Positions 1 through 7,512 of a stretch of 12,880 nucleotides of DNA are shown here, in pieces; positions within the stretch are counted from its first letter, which is position 1; each line of letters opens with the position of its first letter. The stretch is from JARRQB01 sp965368585 (lineage in GTDB: Bacteria > Pseudomonadota > Gammaproteobacteria > Chromatiales > Chromatiaceae), in assembly GCA_965368585.1 (NCBI GenBank), contig CBDUNM010000145.1, positions 1 through 12,880 on the forward strand. Direction: 5' to 3'. Position numbers and translations under genes: made by a program. The notes below the pieces were generated by a model that saw nothing but the letters and a program-made list of their open reading frames with translations, was not told the origin of the DNA and did not search any database.

Positions 1-253
1 TCTCATACGGATGCTGTTCAAGCGCCTGGTAGTCGACATTTAGCCCCTTTTTCTTAAGCCCCTCGGCATGATGGCGCATCGCGGAAAGAAACAATGCGAT
101 TCGCGCTTTGTGTGACCACACTTTGGTTGACTCGTGTGGAACTTCCGCCATCCAGACGACGTCCTGTTCGGGTGCCACATCCTGCAGGGCGGGGGAACGC
201 GAATCGAGCTGGTCCCCGAGTATGACTATCAGCTGCCTTACGCGATGGGTCAT
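1..253 (-). CDS. Deoxyribodipyrimidine photolyase-related protein (DPRP / prokaryotic 6-4 photolyase-like), 5' part only
   Basis: The minus-strand reading frame starts at the ATG at 251-253 and runs off the left edge, giving 84 residues. It begins MTHRVRQLIVILGDQLD, followed by a VVWMAEV strand, KVWSHKARIALFLSAMRHHA and a KKKGLNVDY segment. The opening hydrophobic strand followed by LGDQL, then the HK-R-ALFLSAMRHHA helix, is the signature of the N-terminal Rossmann-like part of the DPRP family (Pfam PF04244). That family includes bacterial FeS-containing 6-4 photolyases and cryptochromes. The start lies 7 bases after the photolyase stop codon, so the two are almost certainly cotranscribed and probably translationally coupled. 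The catalytic FAD and iron-sulfur region is outside the window, so repair activity versus a cryptochrome role cannot be judged. Confidence 0.85.
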   Translation of the reverse strand, partial: MTHRVRQLIVILGDQLDSRSPALQDVAPEQDVVWMAEVPHESTKVWSHKARIALFLSAMRHHAEGLKKKGLNVDYQALEQHPYE

Positions 254-260
254 TAGTCTT

Positions 261-1835
261 TCACTCGTCCTGGCAGTCAACGCGAACGTCAGACGCACGG
301 CTTGTTTGACGGGTTTGTGGAACAGAACGTCGGGCATTGCGCTTACGACTGCCGTGTCGATCAAAGATGTCACGGCTCTCGCGCCGAGCCTCGTTTCCAC
401 GCCGTTGGGCGTAGAGTAGCGTTCGCGCCTGTCGCGCCGCCTGTTCGTGATCGACCAGCGGCGCTGGGTAAGATTTACCGATAAAGCAACCGGCTTTCTG
501 CTGCACATCGTACGGCATTTGCCAAGGCGTGTGGATCCACGGCGATTCGACGCCGGCAAGCTCGGGCACCCAGCGCCGGATGAATTTGCCGTCGGGGTCC
601 TGGTCCCGCGATTGTTTGACCGGGTTGTAGATGCGCGCAGTATTGATGCCGGTCGTACCGGATTGCATCTGAGCCTGGGAATAATGGATGCCTGGCTCGT
701 AGTCGACGAATAAGCGTGCCAGATGCAGCGCGGGCTCGCGCCAGTGCAGCCAGAGGTGGTAGCTTGCGACCGACATCAGCAGGGCCCGCATCCGAAAATT
801 GATCCAGCCGGTGTGATGCAGGGCGCGCATGCAGGCGTCGACCAGTGGCCAGCCGGTTTGGCCGGTTGCCCAGGCCGCGAGGCGTTCTTTGTCGCACGCC
901 TCATCCCGCAAACCGTCCATGGCGCGGTGCAGGTTTTCGAACTCAATGCGCGGTTCGCTCTCCAGCTTTTGCATGAAGTGACAGTGCCAATGCAGGCGCC
1001 CCTCAAAGGCCGCTAAAGCGCGCCGCCAAGGCTGATCGCCAGCGGCCGGGTGACGCTTTACCTCGGCGCGGCGACGGCGGGTCGCCTGCAGGACTTCACG
1101 TACAGACAGGGTACCCCAAGCCAGATGCGCGCTGAGCCGCGAGCAGCTGTCTTGGGCACTCAGGGGACTGGACATCTCAAGGTGATAGCGGGCGCCGCGC
1201 TCGTTTAAAAACGACTCGAGCGTCCGTTCACCCGCTCGTCGGCCTCCAGGTTGCCTGCCCGGGCAATAGTCGGGTCGTAGACCCTCGTGCGGTAGATCAG
1301 GTATCGATTCGCTATCTGCGCACGCAATCAACGGCAGCGCTTTAGGCGGCGCAAACACACGTGCGTTCATTAATCTTTCCCACTGTGCCGACCATTGATC
1401 CCGGTCGCACGGACCGCGAACGACTCCTTGTTGGCGCGGCTGATACCAAGGGATCCCGCGCTCGCGCAGCCATTCGGCTACGGCGCGATCGCGTCTGTAG
1501 GACCAGTCGCCTCCGGTCTCTTGGTGTGACCACACTGCCTCGATCCGATAACGTGTACAGAGTTCGTGCAAGACGTCAATAACTTTGCCTCGTTTAACCA
1601 CGAGCGGCTGCCCCATCTGAGCCAGCGCTTCGCGCAGCGGCCACAAAGCGTCGTTAACAAAAGCCCAATGTCTGCCGGCCATATCGGATTGCTGCCACCA
1701 TTCCGGTTCTACAACGTATAGTGGTAAGACCGGCCCTCGCGCTGCTGCCCGGCTTAGCGGGGCATGATCTACCACGCGTAGATCACGCTTGAACCATACG
1801 ATCTGCACTCGCGGTTTATCCGGCAAGGCGGTCAC
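261..1835 (-). CDS. Cryptochrome/photolyase family FAD-binding protein
   Basis: Family members use blue light and FAD to split cyclobutane pyrimidine dimers, or act as light sensors. From a GTG at 1833-1835 the product is 524 residues. The N-terminal alpha/beta photolyase domain opens with VWFKRDLRVVDHAPL (about residues 13-27). The C-terminal FAD-binding domain carries FEGRLHWHCHFMQKLE, TGWPLVDACMRALHHTGW, GTTGINTARIYNPVKQS (about 393-409) and DPDGKFIRRWVPEL. The last 40 or so residues are basic and of low complexity, and they extend beyond the usual fold. An upstream ATG at 1997 exists, but the extra 54 residues lie inside the kinase gene and look non-coding, so a start near 1835 is preferred. 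A GTG at 1806-1808 is an alternative. The gene overlaps the end of the upstream kinase gene by 20 bases and is followed 7 bases later by a second photolyase-related gene. Substrate type is not proven by sequence alone. Confidence 0.87.
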   Translation of the reverse strand: MTALPDKPRVQIVWFKRDLRVVDHAPLSRAAARGPVLPLYVVEPEWWQQSDMAGRHWAFVNDALWPLREALAQMGQPLVVKRGKVIDVLHELCTRYRIEAVWSHQETGGDWSYRRDRAVAEWLRERGIPWYQPRQQGVVRGPCDRDQWSAQWERLMNARVFAPPKALPLIACADSESIPDLPHEGLRPDYCPGRQPGGRRAGERTLESFLNERGARYHLEMSSPLSAQDSCSRLSAHLAWGTLSVREVLQATRRRRAEVKRHPAAGDQPWRRALAAFEGRLHWHCHFMQKLESEPRIEFENLHRAMDGLRDEACDKERLAAWATGQTGWPLVDACMRALHHTGWINFRMRALLMSVASYHLWLHWREPALHLARLFVDYEPGIHYSQAQMQSGTTGINTARIYNPVKQSRDQDPDGKFIRRWVPELAGVESPWIHTPWQMPYDVQQKAGCFIGKSYPAPLVDHEQAARQARTLLYAQRRGNEARRESRDIFDRHGSRKRNARRSVPQTRQTSRASDVRVDCQDE

Positions 1836-3168
1836 CTGATCGAAAAGCGATTGAGTCTTGCGGTTCGATGTAGCGGGAGAGTATTTGTCGCGCAGGTAGC
1901 GTAGCTTGCAGGCGAGCGAACAGCATGTAAAGGCCGCCCAGCTTGCGGTGCAGAAACAGCACGTCGGGTGACGGTAAACGCTCATAGCCGGCGCCAAGCC
2001 GCAGTTCGAGTAGCGTATCGCTCATGCGGCGTGCCAGGTCTGAGCGGCCGAAGTTATAGTCGCTGCTTGAGCGAACCGGTTCGGTGACGTGTCTCAGTAG
2101 AGAAACCACGCCGTCCTGATAGCGCGGCGGATCTTCCTCGCCCACGTAGCCCAGCGCGACCGCGGCCTTTAATAGATCCTGGTCCGTACCATCGACGCCG
2201 GCCCGCACTAGGTTACGTAGGTCCGCGCGGAAATCATCATCGTACTCACGGGTCGCTCCGAAGTCGAGCAGCTGTATGCGGTGGTTGACACGGTCGTAGC
2301 GGTAATTAGCGAAATTAGGGTCGGTTTGGACCAAACCCCAATCGAGCACTTCGCACAAGCTCAGTTCGAGTAGCGATGCCGCTGCATCGTTGCGCAGATC
2401 CGTTGGTTCTTCTGCCAAGCATTCAATCGGTTCGCCGCCAAGGTAGTGCATTGCTAACACGTCAGTGGTTGTCAGTTCGTCCACTACATCGGGTACTGCA
2501 AAACGAGCGTCGCCGGCAACATGCTCGGCGAACCGCCGCAAGTAAGAAGCCTCGAGACGATAATCTGCTTCGGCGTGTAACTGCGATTTAGCTTCCTCAA
2601 GTAAAGGCCCGAACTCGATTGTCTTGGGTAAAAGATCAAGTACGCGAAGCAATGCCGTCACATTGCCTACGTCACTGTCGATGCTGTGGCGCACGCCCGG
2701 GTATTGAATTTTTATGGCCAGGTGGCGGCCGTCTTTCATTTTCGCCTCGTGCACCTGGCCGATTGATGCTGCGGCCAGAGGTTGGAAGTTAAACCGTTCA
2801 AAGCGCTGATCCCAGCCCTTACCCCAAGACTGCTCGAGCAATTTCGCGACCTGACCGAGCGGCATGGCATGAGCCTGCTCACGCAGGCGCGAGAGCGCGT
2901 TGCTGAGTTCCTTGGGCAGGACCTCACCACTTTCCATGGACAGCAGTTGCCCCACCTTCATCGCGGCTCCGCGCATTTCGGACAAACGATCAGAAAGGCG
3001 GGTCGTGTTATCCGAACTTAACAACAACGAGCGCAGCGACGGTTTTTGGCCCTGACTGAGTTGCCGTGCGCCCTCAGTGACTGCGCCGCCCGCGATGCCA
3101 CCGACTAGGCGCCCGAGCTTTGCCAGGCGGCTTAGTCGAGATTGCGGCAGTTGGCTTTCGAGTCCCAT
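1816..3168 (-). CDS. ABC1/AarF/UbiB family atypical kinase (COQ8/ADCK3-like)
   Basis: The product is 450 residues. The family diagnostic motifs appear in order: the KxGQ motif as KVGQLLSMESGEVLP (71-85), the Ala-rich nucleotide loop AAASIGQVHEA (132-142), a candidate lysine at 153 in AIKIQYP, EADYRLEA (200-207), catalytic TDPNFANY (282-289) and the metal-binding LLDFGATREYD (300-310). These match the COQ8/ADCK3 branch (TDPN-x-x-N and DFGAT) better than E. coli UbiB. Known members are ATPases or unorthodox kinases that support ubiquinone synthesis and lipid handling at the membrane. I see no C-terminal transmembrane hairpin like that of E. coli UbiB. AGAGGA lies 8 bases before the ATG and supports this start. 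It is the first gene of the photolyase run. The functional link to light repair is unknown, although family members are often stress-related. Confidence 0.92.
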   Translation of the reverse strand: MGLESQLPQSRLSRLAKLGRLVGGIAGGAVTEGARQLSQGQKPSLRSLLLSSDNTTRLSDRLSEMRGAAMKVGQLLSMESGEVLPKELSNALSRLREQAHAMPLGQVAKLLEQSWGKGWDQRFERFNFQPLAAASIGQVHEAKMKDGRHLAIKIQYPGVRHSIDSDVGNVTALLRVLDLLPKTIEFGPLLEEAKSQLHAEADYRLEASYLRRFAEHVAGDARFAVPDVVDELTTTDVLAMHYLGGEPIECLAEEPTDLRNDAAASLLELSLCEVLDWGLVQTDPNFANYRYDRVNHRIQLLDFGATREYDDDFRADLRNLVRAGVDGTDQDLLKAAVALGYVGEEDPPRYQDGVVSLLRHVTEPVRSSSDYNFGRSDLARRMSDTLLELRLGAGYERLPSPDVLFLHRKLGGLYMLFARLQATLPARQILSRYIEPQDSIAFRSGDRLAG

Positions 3169-3180
3169 GTCAAATCCTCT

Positions 3181-3584
3181 TTAAAGTCGAGAAGGTCGGG
3201 GCGCTATCAATAGAGCGCGTAATTTCAGCAATGGTCGGTGTCGTCTAGACGTGCCGTGCGACAAAATCGTGTCCTGTGCAACCCGTCGAATGCTGCTCAT
3301 GCCACCGTCCACGTTCAGCACTTGCCCGGTTAACCGGTCGGAATTTTTTAACGCACCGAAAGGCTCCGGGCGAATGCCCCGGGCGCGTAACCTGATCCAT
3401 TGAGCCCGTGTGGTACCGCTTGCTGTGGAAACGCTCCTTCAAACCGATCTCAGTCGAAGTACGGAGCGTGCCCTAGGTCCGGTGTGTGCCTACCGGCTGT
3501 CAAGACCTCGTGACTTTTGGAGAGGCTTCGAGCCAGGTCAAAACCAATACCACTTGCTGCACCTATCACTGATAACGAGTTCAT
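3181..3584 (-). pseudogene. Short-chain dehydrogenase/reductase remnant
   Basis: The first piece, from the ATG at 3582-3584, reads MNSLSVIGAASGIGFDLARS, continues to about residue 44, and ends at a TGA near 3450. It holds the classical TGxxxGIG-type cofactor loop (GAASGIG) of NAD(P)-dependent short-chain dehydrogenases. A second piece in another frame (about 3250-3400) reads ARGIRPEPFGALKNSDR then LTGQVLNVDGGMSS, the typical C-terminal GQ-LNVDGG signature, and runs on to a TAA at 3181. Only about 400 bases remain where about 700-750 are normal. The catalytic Ser-Tyr-Lys region is missing and the two ends are out of frame. I conclude the gene was internally deleted. Its tail reaches the ribosome binding site of the ABC1 kinase, so it may once have headed that operon. 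Confidence 0.62.
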
Positions 3585-3624
3585 TTCGCGTCTCGTGATG
3601 TTGATCCTACGGTAGCAGTGCATT

Positions 3625-3646
3625 ACATTATTGTCCATAATAATGT
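3625..3646. promoter_or_regulatory. Perfect 8-bp palindrome (possible operator) before the dehydrogenase remnant
   Basis: ACATTATT and AATAATGT are separated by 6 bases, in an AT-rich patch between the divergently oriented dehydrogenase remnant (minus) and the small secreted-peptide gene (plus). The size and symmetry fit a dimeric repressor site of the TetR or MarR kind, but no regulator gene is present nearby. Its function is inferred only. Confidence 0.35.
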
Positions 3647-3753
3647 TTGTTCAATTACTGGATTTTCGCGTCAAACTGCGCTTAAATCCTCGTATACTGC
3701 GGTCATACGCGACGATTTCGCGAAAATGAACAGTTTTTGTTAAGGGTAAAACC

Positions 3754-3887
3754 ATGAACACCCCAAAAAGATCGTGTTGCAGGCAGCCATTATTGCGACA
3801 GGCACGATGGTTAGCGCCGGGGTCGTTACGGCAAAGCACGGATCAGGTTACGGATACGGTTACTACGGTCCGAAGTTCGGCCACTAA
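3754..3887 (+). CDS. Small secreted Gly/Tyr-rich peptide interrupted by a -1 frameshift
   Basis: AAGGG followed 7 bases later by ATG (3754) gives a good translation start. Reading MNTPK and then slipping one base back at C CCA AAA (3762-3768) continues as KIVLQAAIIATGTMVSAGVV, then TAKHGSGYGYGYYGPKFGH and a TAA at 3885-3887, for 44 residues. That is a textbook Sec signal peptide (basic start, hydrophobic core, VTA cleavage site) followed by a 17-residue Gly/Tyr/His tail. The unshifted frame gives a 55-residue Arg/Thr-rich sequence with no such logic, ending inside nei at 3921. Either one A was lost from a homopolymer (mutation or sequence error), or frameshifting is programmed. The function is unknown. 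The GYGY tail resembles the N-terminus of the fasciclin protein at 10570. A weak -10 (TATACT, 3693-3698) lies upstream. Confidence 0.55.
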
Positions 3888-3913
3888 GACTTTCTGGCCT
3901 CGAGTGCCAACCG

Positions 3914-4732
3914 ATGCCTGAAGGACCCGAAATACGCAGAGCGGCGGACAAAGTCCTGAAAGCGCTCAAGTCACTACCGATAAACGAAGTATTTTTCTCT
4001 TTCGACTATCTCAAGTGTTACGAACAGCATTTTAGAGGCCAACGCGTCGTTGACGTTGAAGCACGCGGTAAGGCGATGCTGATTCGGTGTAGCAATGACC
4101 TCAGCGTCTACAGCCACAATCAGCTGTACGGTCGATGGGTTGTTCGACAAGCCTATAGCTACCCGAAATCCAATAGACAGCTTCGTCTGGCCATTCATAA
4201 CGAAAAGAAATCGGCCTTGCTTTACAGTGCGTCGGACATCGAAGTGCTGACGCTGGAACAGATTACGACGCATCCCTATCTCGCCCAATTGGGCCCCGAT
4301 GTGCTTTCGGTAACACCGAACGCCGTTTTAGAACTGCTGCAGGCGCAAAAAAACCGACGACGGCAGTTTAGTGCATTGCTCCTCGATCAGCGTTTCCTCG
4401 CCGGTATCGGCAACTACCTGCGAAGCGAAATACTTTTTACGGCGGGATTGCATCCACGTCGACGTCCGTTGGACTGTAGCAGGGAGCAGCTTGAAAGGCT
4501 GGCCATTGCCACAGCAACGATCCCGCGGCAGTCCTATCTCCATAACGGCATTACAAACGATCTCGAGCAGGCGCGGTTACTTAAAGCCGACGGCCAGACA
4601 CGCAGCCAGTATCGGCATTGGGTATTTGGCCGGGCAACTCGACCTTGTCGATCGTGCGGGCAAAGTATCGTTAAGGAGATTGCCGCGGGCCGAAGAGTTT
4701 ATTTTTGTTTGGTTTGCCAACCGATGGACTAG
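3914..4732 (+). CDS. nei: Endonuclease VIII (oxidised-pyrimidine DNA glycosylase/AP lyase)
   Basis: Nei removes oxidised pyrimidines such as thymine glycol and cleaves the abasic site, starting base excision repair. The 272-residue product is close to the 263 of E. coli Nei. It begins MPEGPEIRRAAD, so Pro2 (the Schiff-base nucleophile after Met removal) and Glu3 are present. RGKAML holds the conserved Lys53, and YSHNQLYGRW (66-75), LLYSASDIEVLT, LLLDQRFLAGIGNYLRSEIL (H2TH region) and the zinc finger Cys245-Cys248...Cys265-Cys268, with Arg260/261 in the finger loop, all align with the E. coli enzyme. The start has only a weak ribosome binding site and overlaps the zero-frame extension of the small upstream ORF. 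Nei converges with ftsH. No defect is seen. Confidence 0.97.
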   Translation: MPEGPEIRRAADKVLKALKSLPINEVFFSFDYLKCYEQHFRGQRVVDVEARGKAMLIRCSNDLSVYSHNQLYGRWVVRQAYSYPKSNRQLRLAIHNEKKSALLYSASDIEVLTLEQITTHPYLAQLGPDVLSVTPNAVLELLQAQKNRRRQFSALLLDQRFLAGIGNYLRSEILFTAGLHPRRRPLDCSREQLERLAIATATIPRQSYLHNGITNDLEQARLLKADGQTRSQYRHWVFGRATRPCRSCGQSIVKEIAAGRRVYFCLVCQPMD

Positions 4733-4780
4733 CGTAGGGAGACCGGCCAGCCGCTTCTCTCGGCGAGGTTGTGTGATACC

Positions 4781-4807
4781 CAAAAAAAAGGCCGCGATCT
4801 CGCGGCC
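4781..4807 (-). terminator. Rho-independent terminator for ftsH
   Basis: GGCCGCG and CGCGGCC (4790-4807) form a 7-bp GC stem, extendable to 8, with a four-base loop. On the minus strand it is followed by eight T residues (the A run at 4782-4789). It lies 49 bases past the ftsH stop. It may also slow nei transcripts in the other direction, but there the following sequence lacks a T run. Confidence 0.85.
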
Positions 4808-4855
4808 ATTAATTATCGTTGAGTGTAATTCAGCATCTTCAAATAGTGCAGAAAA

Positions 4856-6775
4856 CTACGCGCTCGATGGCGAACCCAAGGGTGCATCCACTGCGCGAGG
4901 ACCTGCATCGTTAACAGGTTTACGCCGTTTTCCGCCGAATTCACCATCCGAATCCCAATCCTCGGGAGGTTTCGGCTGGCGCCCTGCCATGATGTCGTCG
5001 ATCTGCCGAGCCTCGAGCGTTTCGTACTGTACGAGGGCCTGCGCCATCGCATGTAGTTTGTCGAGATTGTCTTTCAGCAACCCGCGGGCCCGTTCGTAGT
5101 TACGATCTACGATCTTTCGCACTTCCTCATCGATTTGACGTGCAGTTTCCTCGGATATGGTTTTTCTTTCGGTGACGGCTTGACCAAGGAACACTTCGCC
5201 CTCCGCTTCCCGGTAGGCCAGCGGACCAAGCTCGCTAGACAGGCCCCATTTGGTAGCCATGTCACGAGCGATCGCGGAGGCGCGCTCTATGTCGTTTTGC
5301 GCACCCGTAGTAACAGCATCGGGCCCGAAGATTAACTCCTCGGCCAGTCGCCCGCCGTACAGCGTCGCGATTTGGCTTTCAAGATGCCGTTTGCTAGCGC
5401 TCACACGATCTCGCTCGGGTAGGAACAACGTTACGCCCAAGGCACGCCCACGAGGGATGATGCTCACCTTGTGGACGGGATCGTGCTCGGGCACGAGGCG
5501 CCCGACGATCGTATGCCCGGCCTCGTGGTAAGCAGTTAGACGTTTGTCGTCTTCGCTCATTACCACCGACCGACGTTCTGCACCCATAATGATCTTATCT
5601 TTGGCGCGTTCGAACTCATCCATACCGATTCGCTGCTGATTAGCGCGGGCGGCAAACAGTGCGGCTTCGTTGACCAGGTTCGCCAAGTCAGCTCCCGAGA
5701 AACCCGGTGTACCGCGCGCGAGAATCCGCGCATCGACGCCTTCATCAATGGCGACTTTGCGCATGTGGAGCTTTAGTATGTGTTCACGTCCTTTGACGTC
5801 GGGAAGCGGTACCACAACCTGCCGATCAAACCTACCCGGCCGCAGGAGCGCGGGGTCGAGGACGTCAGGACGATTGGTCGCTGCAATGATGATGACGCCT
5901 TCCTTGCCCTGAAAGCCGTCCATCTCGACCAACATCTGGTTAAGCGTCTGTTCGCGCTCATCGTTTCCCCCGCCAAGACCAGCGCCCCGGCGACGCCCAA
6001 CCGCATCAATCTCGTCGATGAAAATAATGCAGGGCGCGTTCTCTTTGGCTTGCGTGAACATGTCACGCACGCGTGACGCACCCACGCCGACGAACATCTC
6101 CACAAAGTCCGAACCGGAAGCGGAATAGAAGGGTACTTTCGCCTCGCCCGCAATGGCACGAGCCAATAGCGTCTTACCAGTCCCGGGCGGACCAACCATG
6201 AGCACGCCGTGCGGCATGTTGCCGCCCAAGCGGCGAAACCGCTCCGGATCTCGCAGAAACTCGACGATCTCCCCAACCTCTTCGCGAGCCTCGTCAACAC
6301 CAGCAACGTCGGCTAAGGTAACCTTAACGTCTTCCGCGCCAAGCTTCCGCGCACGGCTTTTGCCGAAACCTAATACTCCCGAGCCGCCGACGCCGCCTTG
6401 CATTCGGCGCATGAAAAAGACAGCGAGTCCTAGTATCAGGACCAGCGGCAATACCGACATCAGGAGTTGGCCGATCAAACTAGGTTTTGCAGGCGGCGCG
6501 GCCTTTATTTCTACGCCGTTTTCGATCAGATCGCCGACCAACCCCGGATCGTCGGGGCTGAACGTGCGGAATATTTCTCCATTGCTGCGTTTGCCTCGGA
6601 TTTCCTGGCCATCGACCACTACTTCGCTGATCTCACCCCGTTTGACCTCCTCCAGGAACTGCGAGTAGCTCGGTCGCGAGTTCGCATTGCCCACTGTCGG
6701 TTCGCTGTTGAGCAAGTTCACAAACAGCATTGCAGCTGACATAAGCAGCAAAATTTTAATTAGGTTTGAGTTCAT
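4856..6775 (-). CDS. ftsH: ATP-dependent zinc metalloprotease FtsH
   Basis: FtsH is a hexameric inner-membrane AAA+ protease that degrades misplaced membrane proteins and short-lived regulators such as sigma-32 and LpxC. Starting at the ATG at 6773-6775 the product is 639 residues. It shows TM1 (about 5-22), a periplasmic domain, TM2 (about 104-122), Walker A GPPGTGKT (195-202), pore loop FVG (228-230), Walker B IIFIDEID (250-257), the second region of homology ATNRPDVLDPALLRPGRFDR (299-318), the zinc site HEAGH (417-421) and a later GAQNDIERAS segment with the third metal ligand. An in-frame ATG 24 bases upstream (6799) would add MHLCSGAK. I prefer 6775 because it gives the usual short cytosolic start before TM1 and follows a GGGG stretch. 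The gene stands alone, without the rlmE partner common in enterobacteria. A sigma-32-like promoter lies just upstream. Confidence 0.97.
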   Translation of the reverse strand: MNSNLIKILLLMSAAMLFVNLLNSEPTVGNANSRPSYSQFLEEVKRGEISEVVVDGQEIRGKRSNGEIFRTFSPDDPGLVGDLIENGVEIKAAPPAKPSLIGQLLMSVLPLVLILGLAVFFMRRMQGGVGGSGVLGFGKSRARKLGAEDVKVTLADVAGVDEAREEVGEIVEFLRDPERFRRLGGNMPHGVLMVGPPGTGKTLLARAIAGEAKVPFYSASGSDFVEMFVGVGASRVRDMFTQAKENAPCIIFIDEIDAVGRRRGAGLGGGNDEREQTLNQMLVEMDGFQGKEGVIIIAATNRPDVLDPALLRPGRFDRQVVVPLPDVKGREHILKLHMRKVAIDEGVDARILARGTPGFSGADLANLVNEAALFAARANQQRIGMDEFERAKDKIIMGAERRSVVMSEDDKRLTAYHEAGHTIVGRLVPEHDPVHKVSIIPRGRALGVTLFLPERDRVSASKRHLESQIATLYGGRLAEELIFGPDAVTTGAQNDIERASAIARDMATKWGLSSELGPLAYREAEGEVFLGQAVTERKTISEETARQIDEEVRKIVDRNYERARGLLKDNLDKLHAMAQALVQYETLEARQIDDIMAGRQPKPPEDWDSDGEFGGKRRKPVNDAGPRAVDAPLGSPSSA

Positions 6776-6817
6776 TTTGGCCCCGCTGCATAAGTGCATA
6801 GGTTTTGCACAAGTACG

Positions 6818-6846
6818 ACATTGGGGCGAATGAAAAGGTTCACAAG
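6818..6846 (-). promoter_or_regulatory. Sigma-32 (heat shock)-like promoter for ftsH
   Basis: On the minus strand CTTGTGA (-35, 6846-6840), 13 bases, then CCCCAATGT (-10, 6826-6818) matches the RpoH pattern (CTTGAAA, 13-14 bases, CCCCATnT) in spacing and in most positions. It lies 42 bases before the chosen ftsH start. The E. coli ftsH gene is a known sigma-32 target, which supports the reading. The -10 departs from consensus at two or three positions. Confidence 0.5.
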
Positions 6847-7500
6847 TCTCCGCGTGACCGGTAGATACTAAAAACGATTGTCCGGTGGCGTTTACCGAGC
6901 CAATCCACAGCCCGGGAATGAGGAACGGGTTTCCGATGATGAGTAAGTTGAGACCTTTGATTTACGGCGATGAGGCGACAGCTTTTTCGTGACAGTACGA
7001 ACCACCGTCATGGTTATCGAACGGCTTCCAGAGATCGCTTCACGCAAAGTCGGTAAATCATAAACGGCGCGATAACGTCTCTATATTTCAATAATCTACG
7101 AAGGTATCGAGCGCTGCGCCGGAGGACGTGTGCGGCCGTTGCGTCTTTCATGTTCGGGTAAAATCCGCTCGACTCGTGGACGCAAGAGGAGACCTAAGAT
7201 CGGCGCGCCACAAGAAAGCGGGCAGCAATCGGTAACAGATCAAGCCCGTGCGAGCGCATCTTCATGTCGGATGATACAACTCGACAGAGCTGACCTCGTA
7301 GGAAATTTGCGCCGACTTTTCCGTAGTGCGTGGAAACTATTTCGTCTGATGTCTGACAGATGAGTAATGACGACTCAACGTGAACATTTGCTGGACGTTG
7401 TAGATATTGCATCGCAAATGGATCGTGGGGCAATTTTGTTTGCATCGAGCGTTACGTCAATTCCACTGATATTGAGCGGGAACACACTGCATAGATTCCC
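6847..7500. other. Long intergenic stretch without a recognisable gene
   Basis: This stretch lies between the divergent ftsH and nuoE genes. Short open frames exist on both strands (for example 7130-7363 plus and 7194-7445 minus), but their translations show no motif, good start site or signal peptide. Weak features only: a 7-bp inverted repeat, TTGCGTC near 7139 and GACGCAA near 7180, and AT-rich patches around 7080-7095. It probably carries the nuoEF promoter and may be remains of lost genes. Confidence 0.5.
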
Positions 7501-7512
7501 AGGAGAACGACA

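Noticed and set aside
1836..1997. 54-residue N-terminal extension of the photolyase from the ATG at 1997
   Set aside because: It lies antiphase inside the conserved end of the ABC1 kinase, is Cys-rich and unlike any photolyase start, and the fold begins at VQIVWFKRDLR.
4371..5099. Long plus-strand frame of 242 codons across the end of nei and the start of the ftsH 3' region
   Set aside because: It runs in the wrong frame or strand over two well-supported genes and a terminator. Its translation is Ser/Arg-rich with no domain.
7100..7180. Possible tRNA remnant suggested by GTTCGGGTAAAATCC
   Set aside because: The T-loop-like stretch lacks matching acceptor, D and anticodon stems, so the likeness is only local.
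7130..7445. Two overlapping short frames on opposite strands in the ftsH-nuoE gap
   Set aside because: Neither has a ribosome site, motif, signal peptide or plausible neighbour link.
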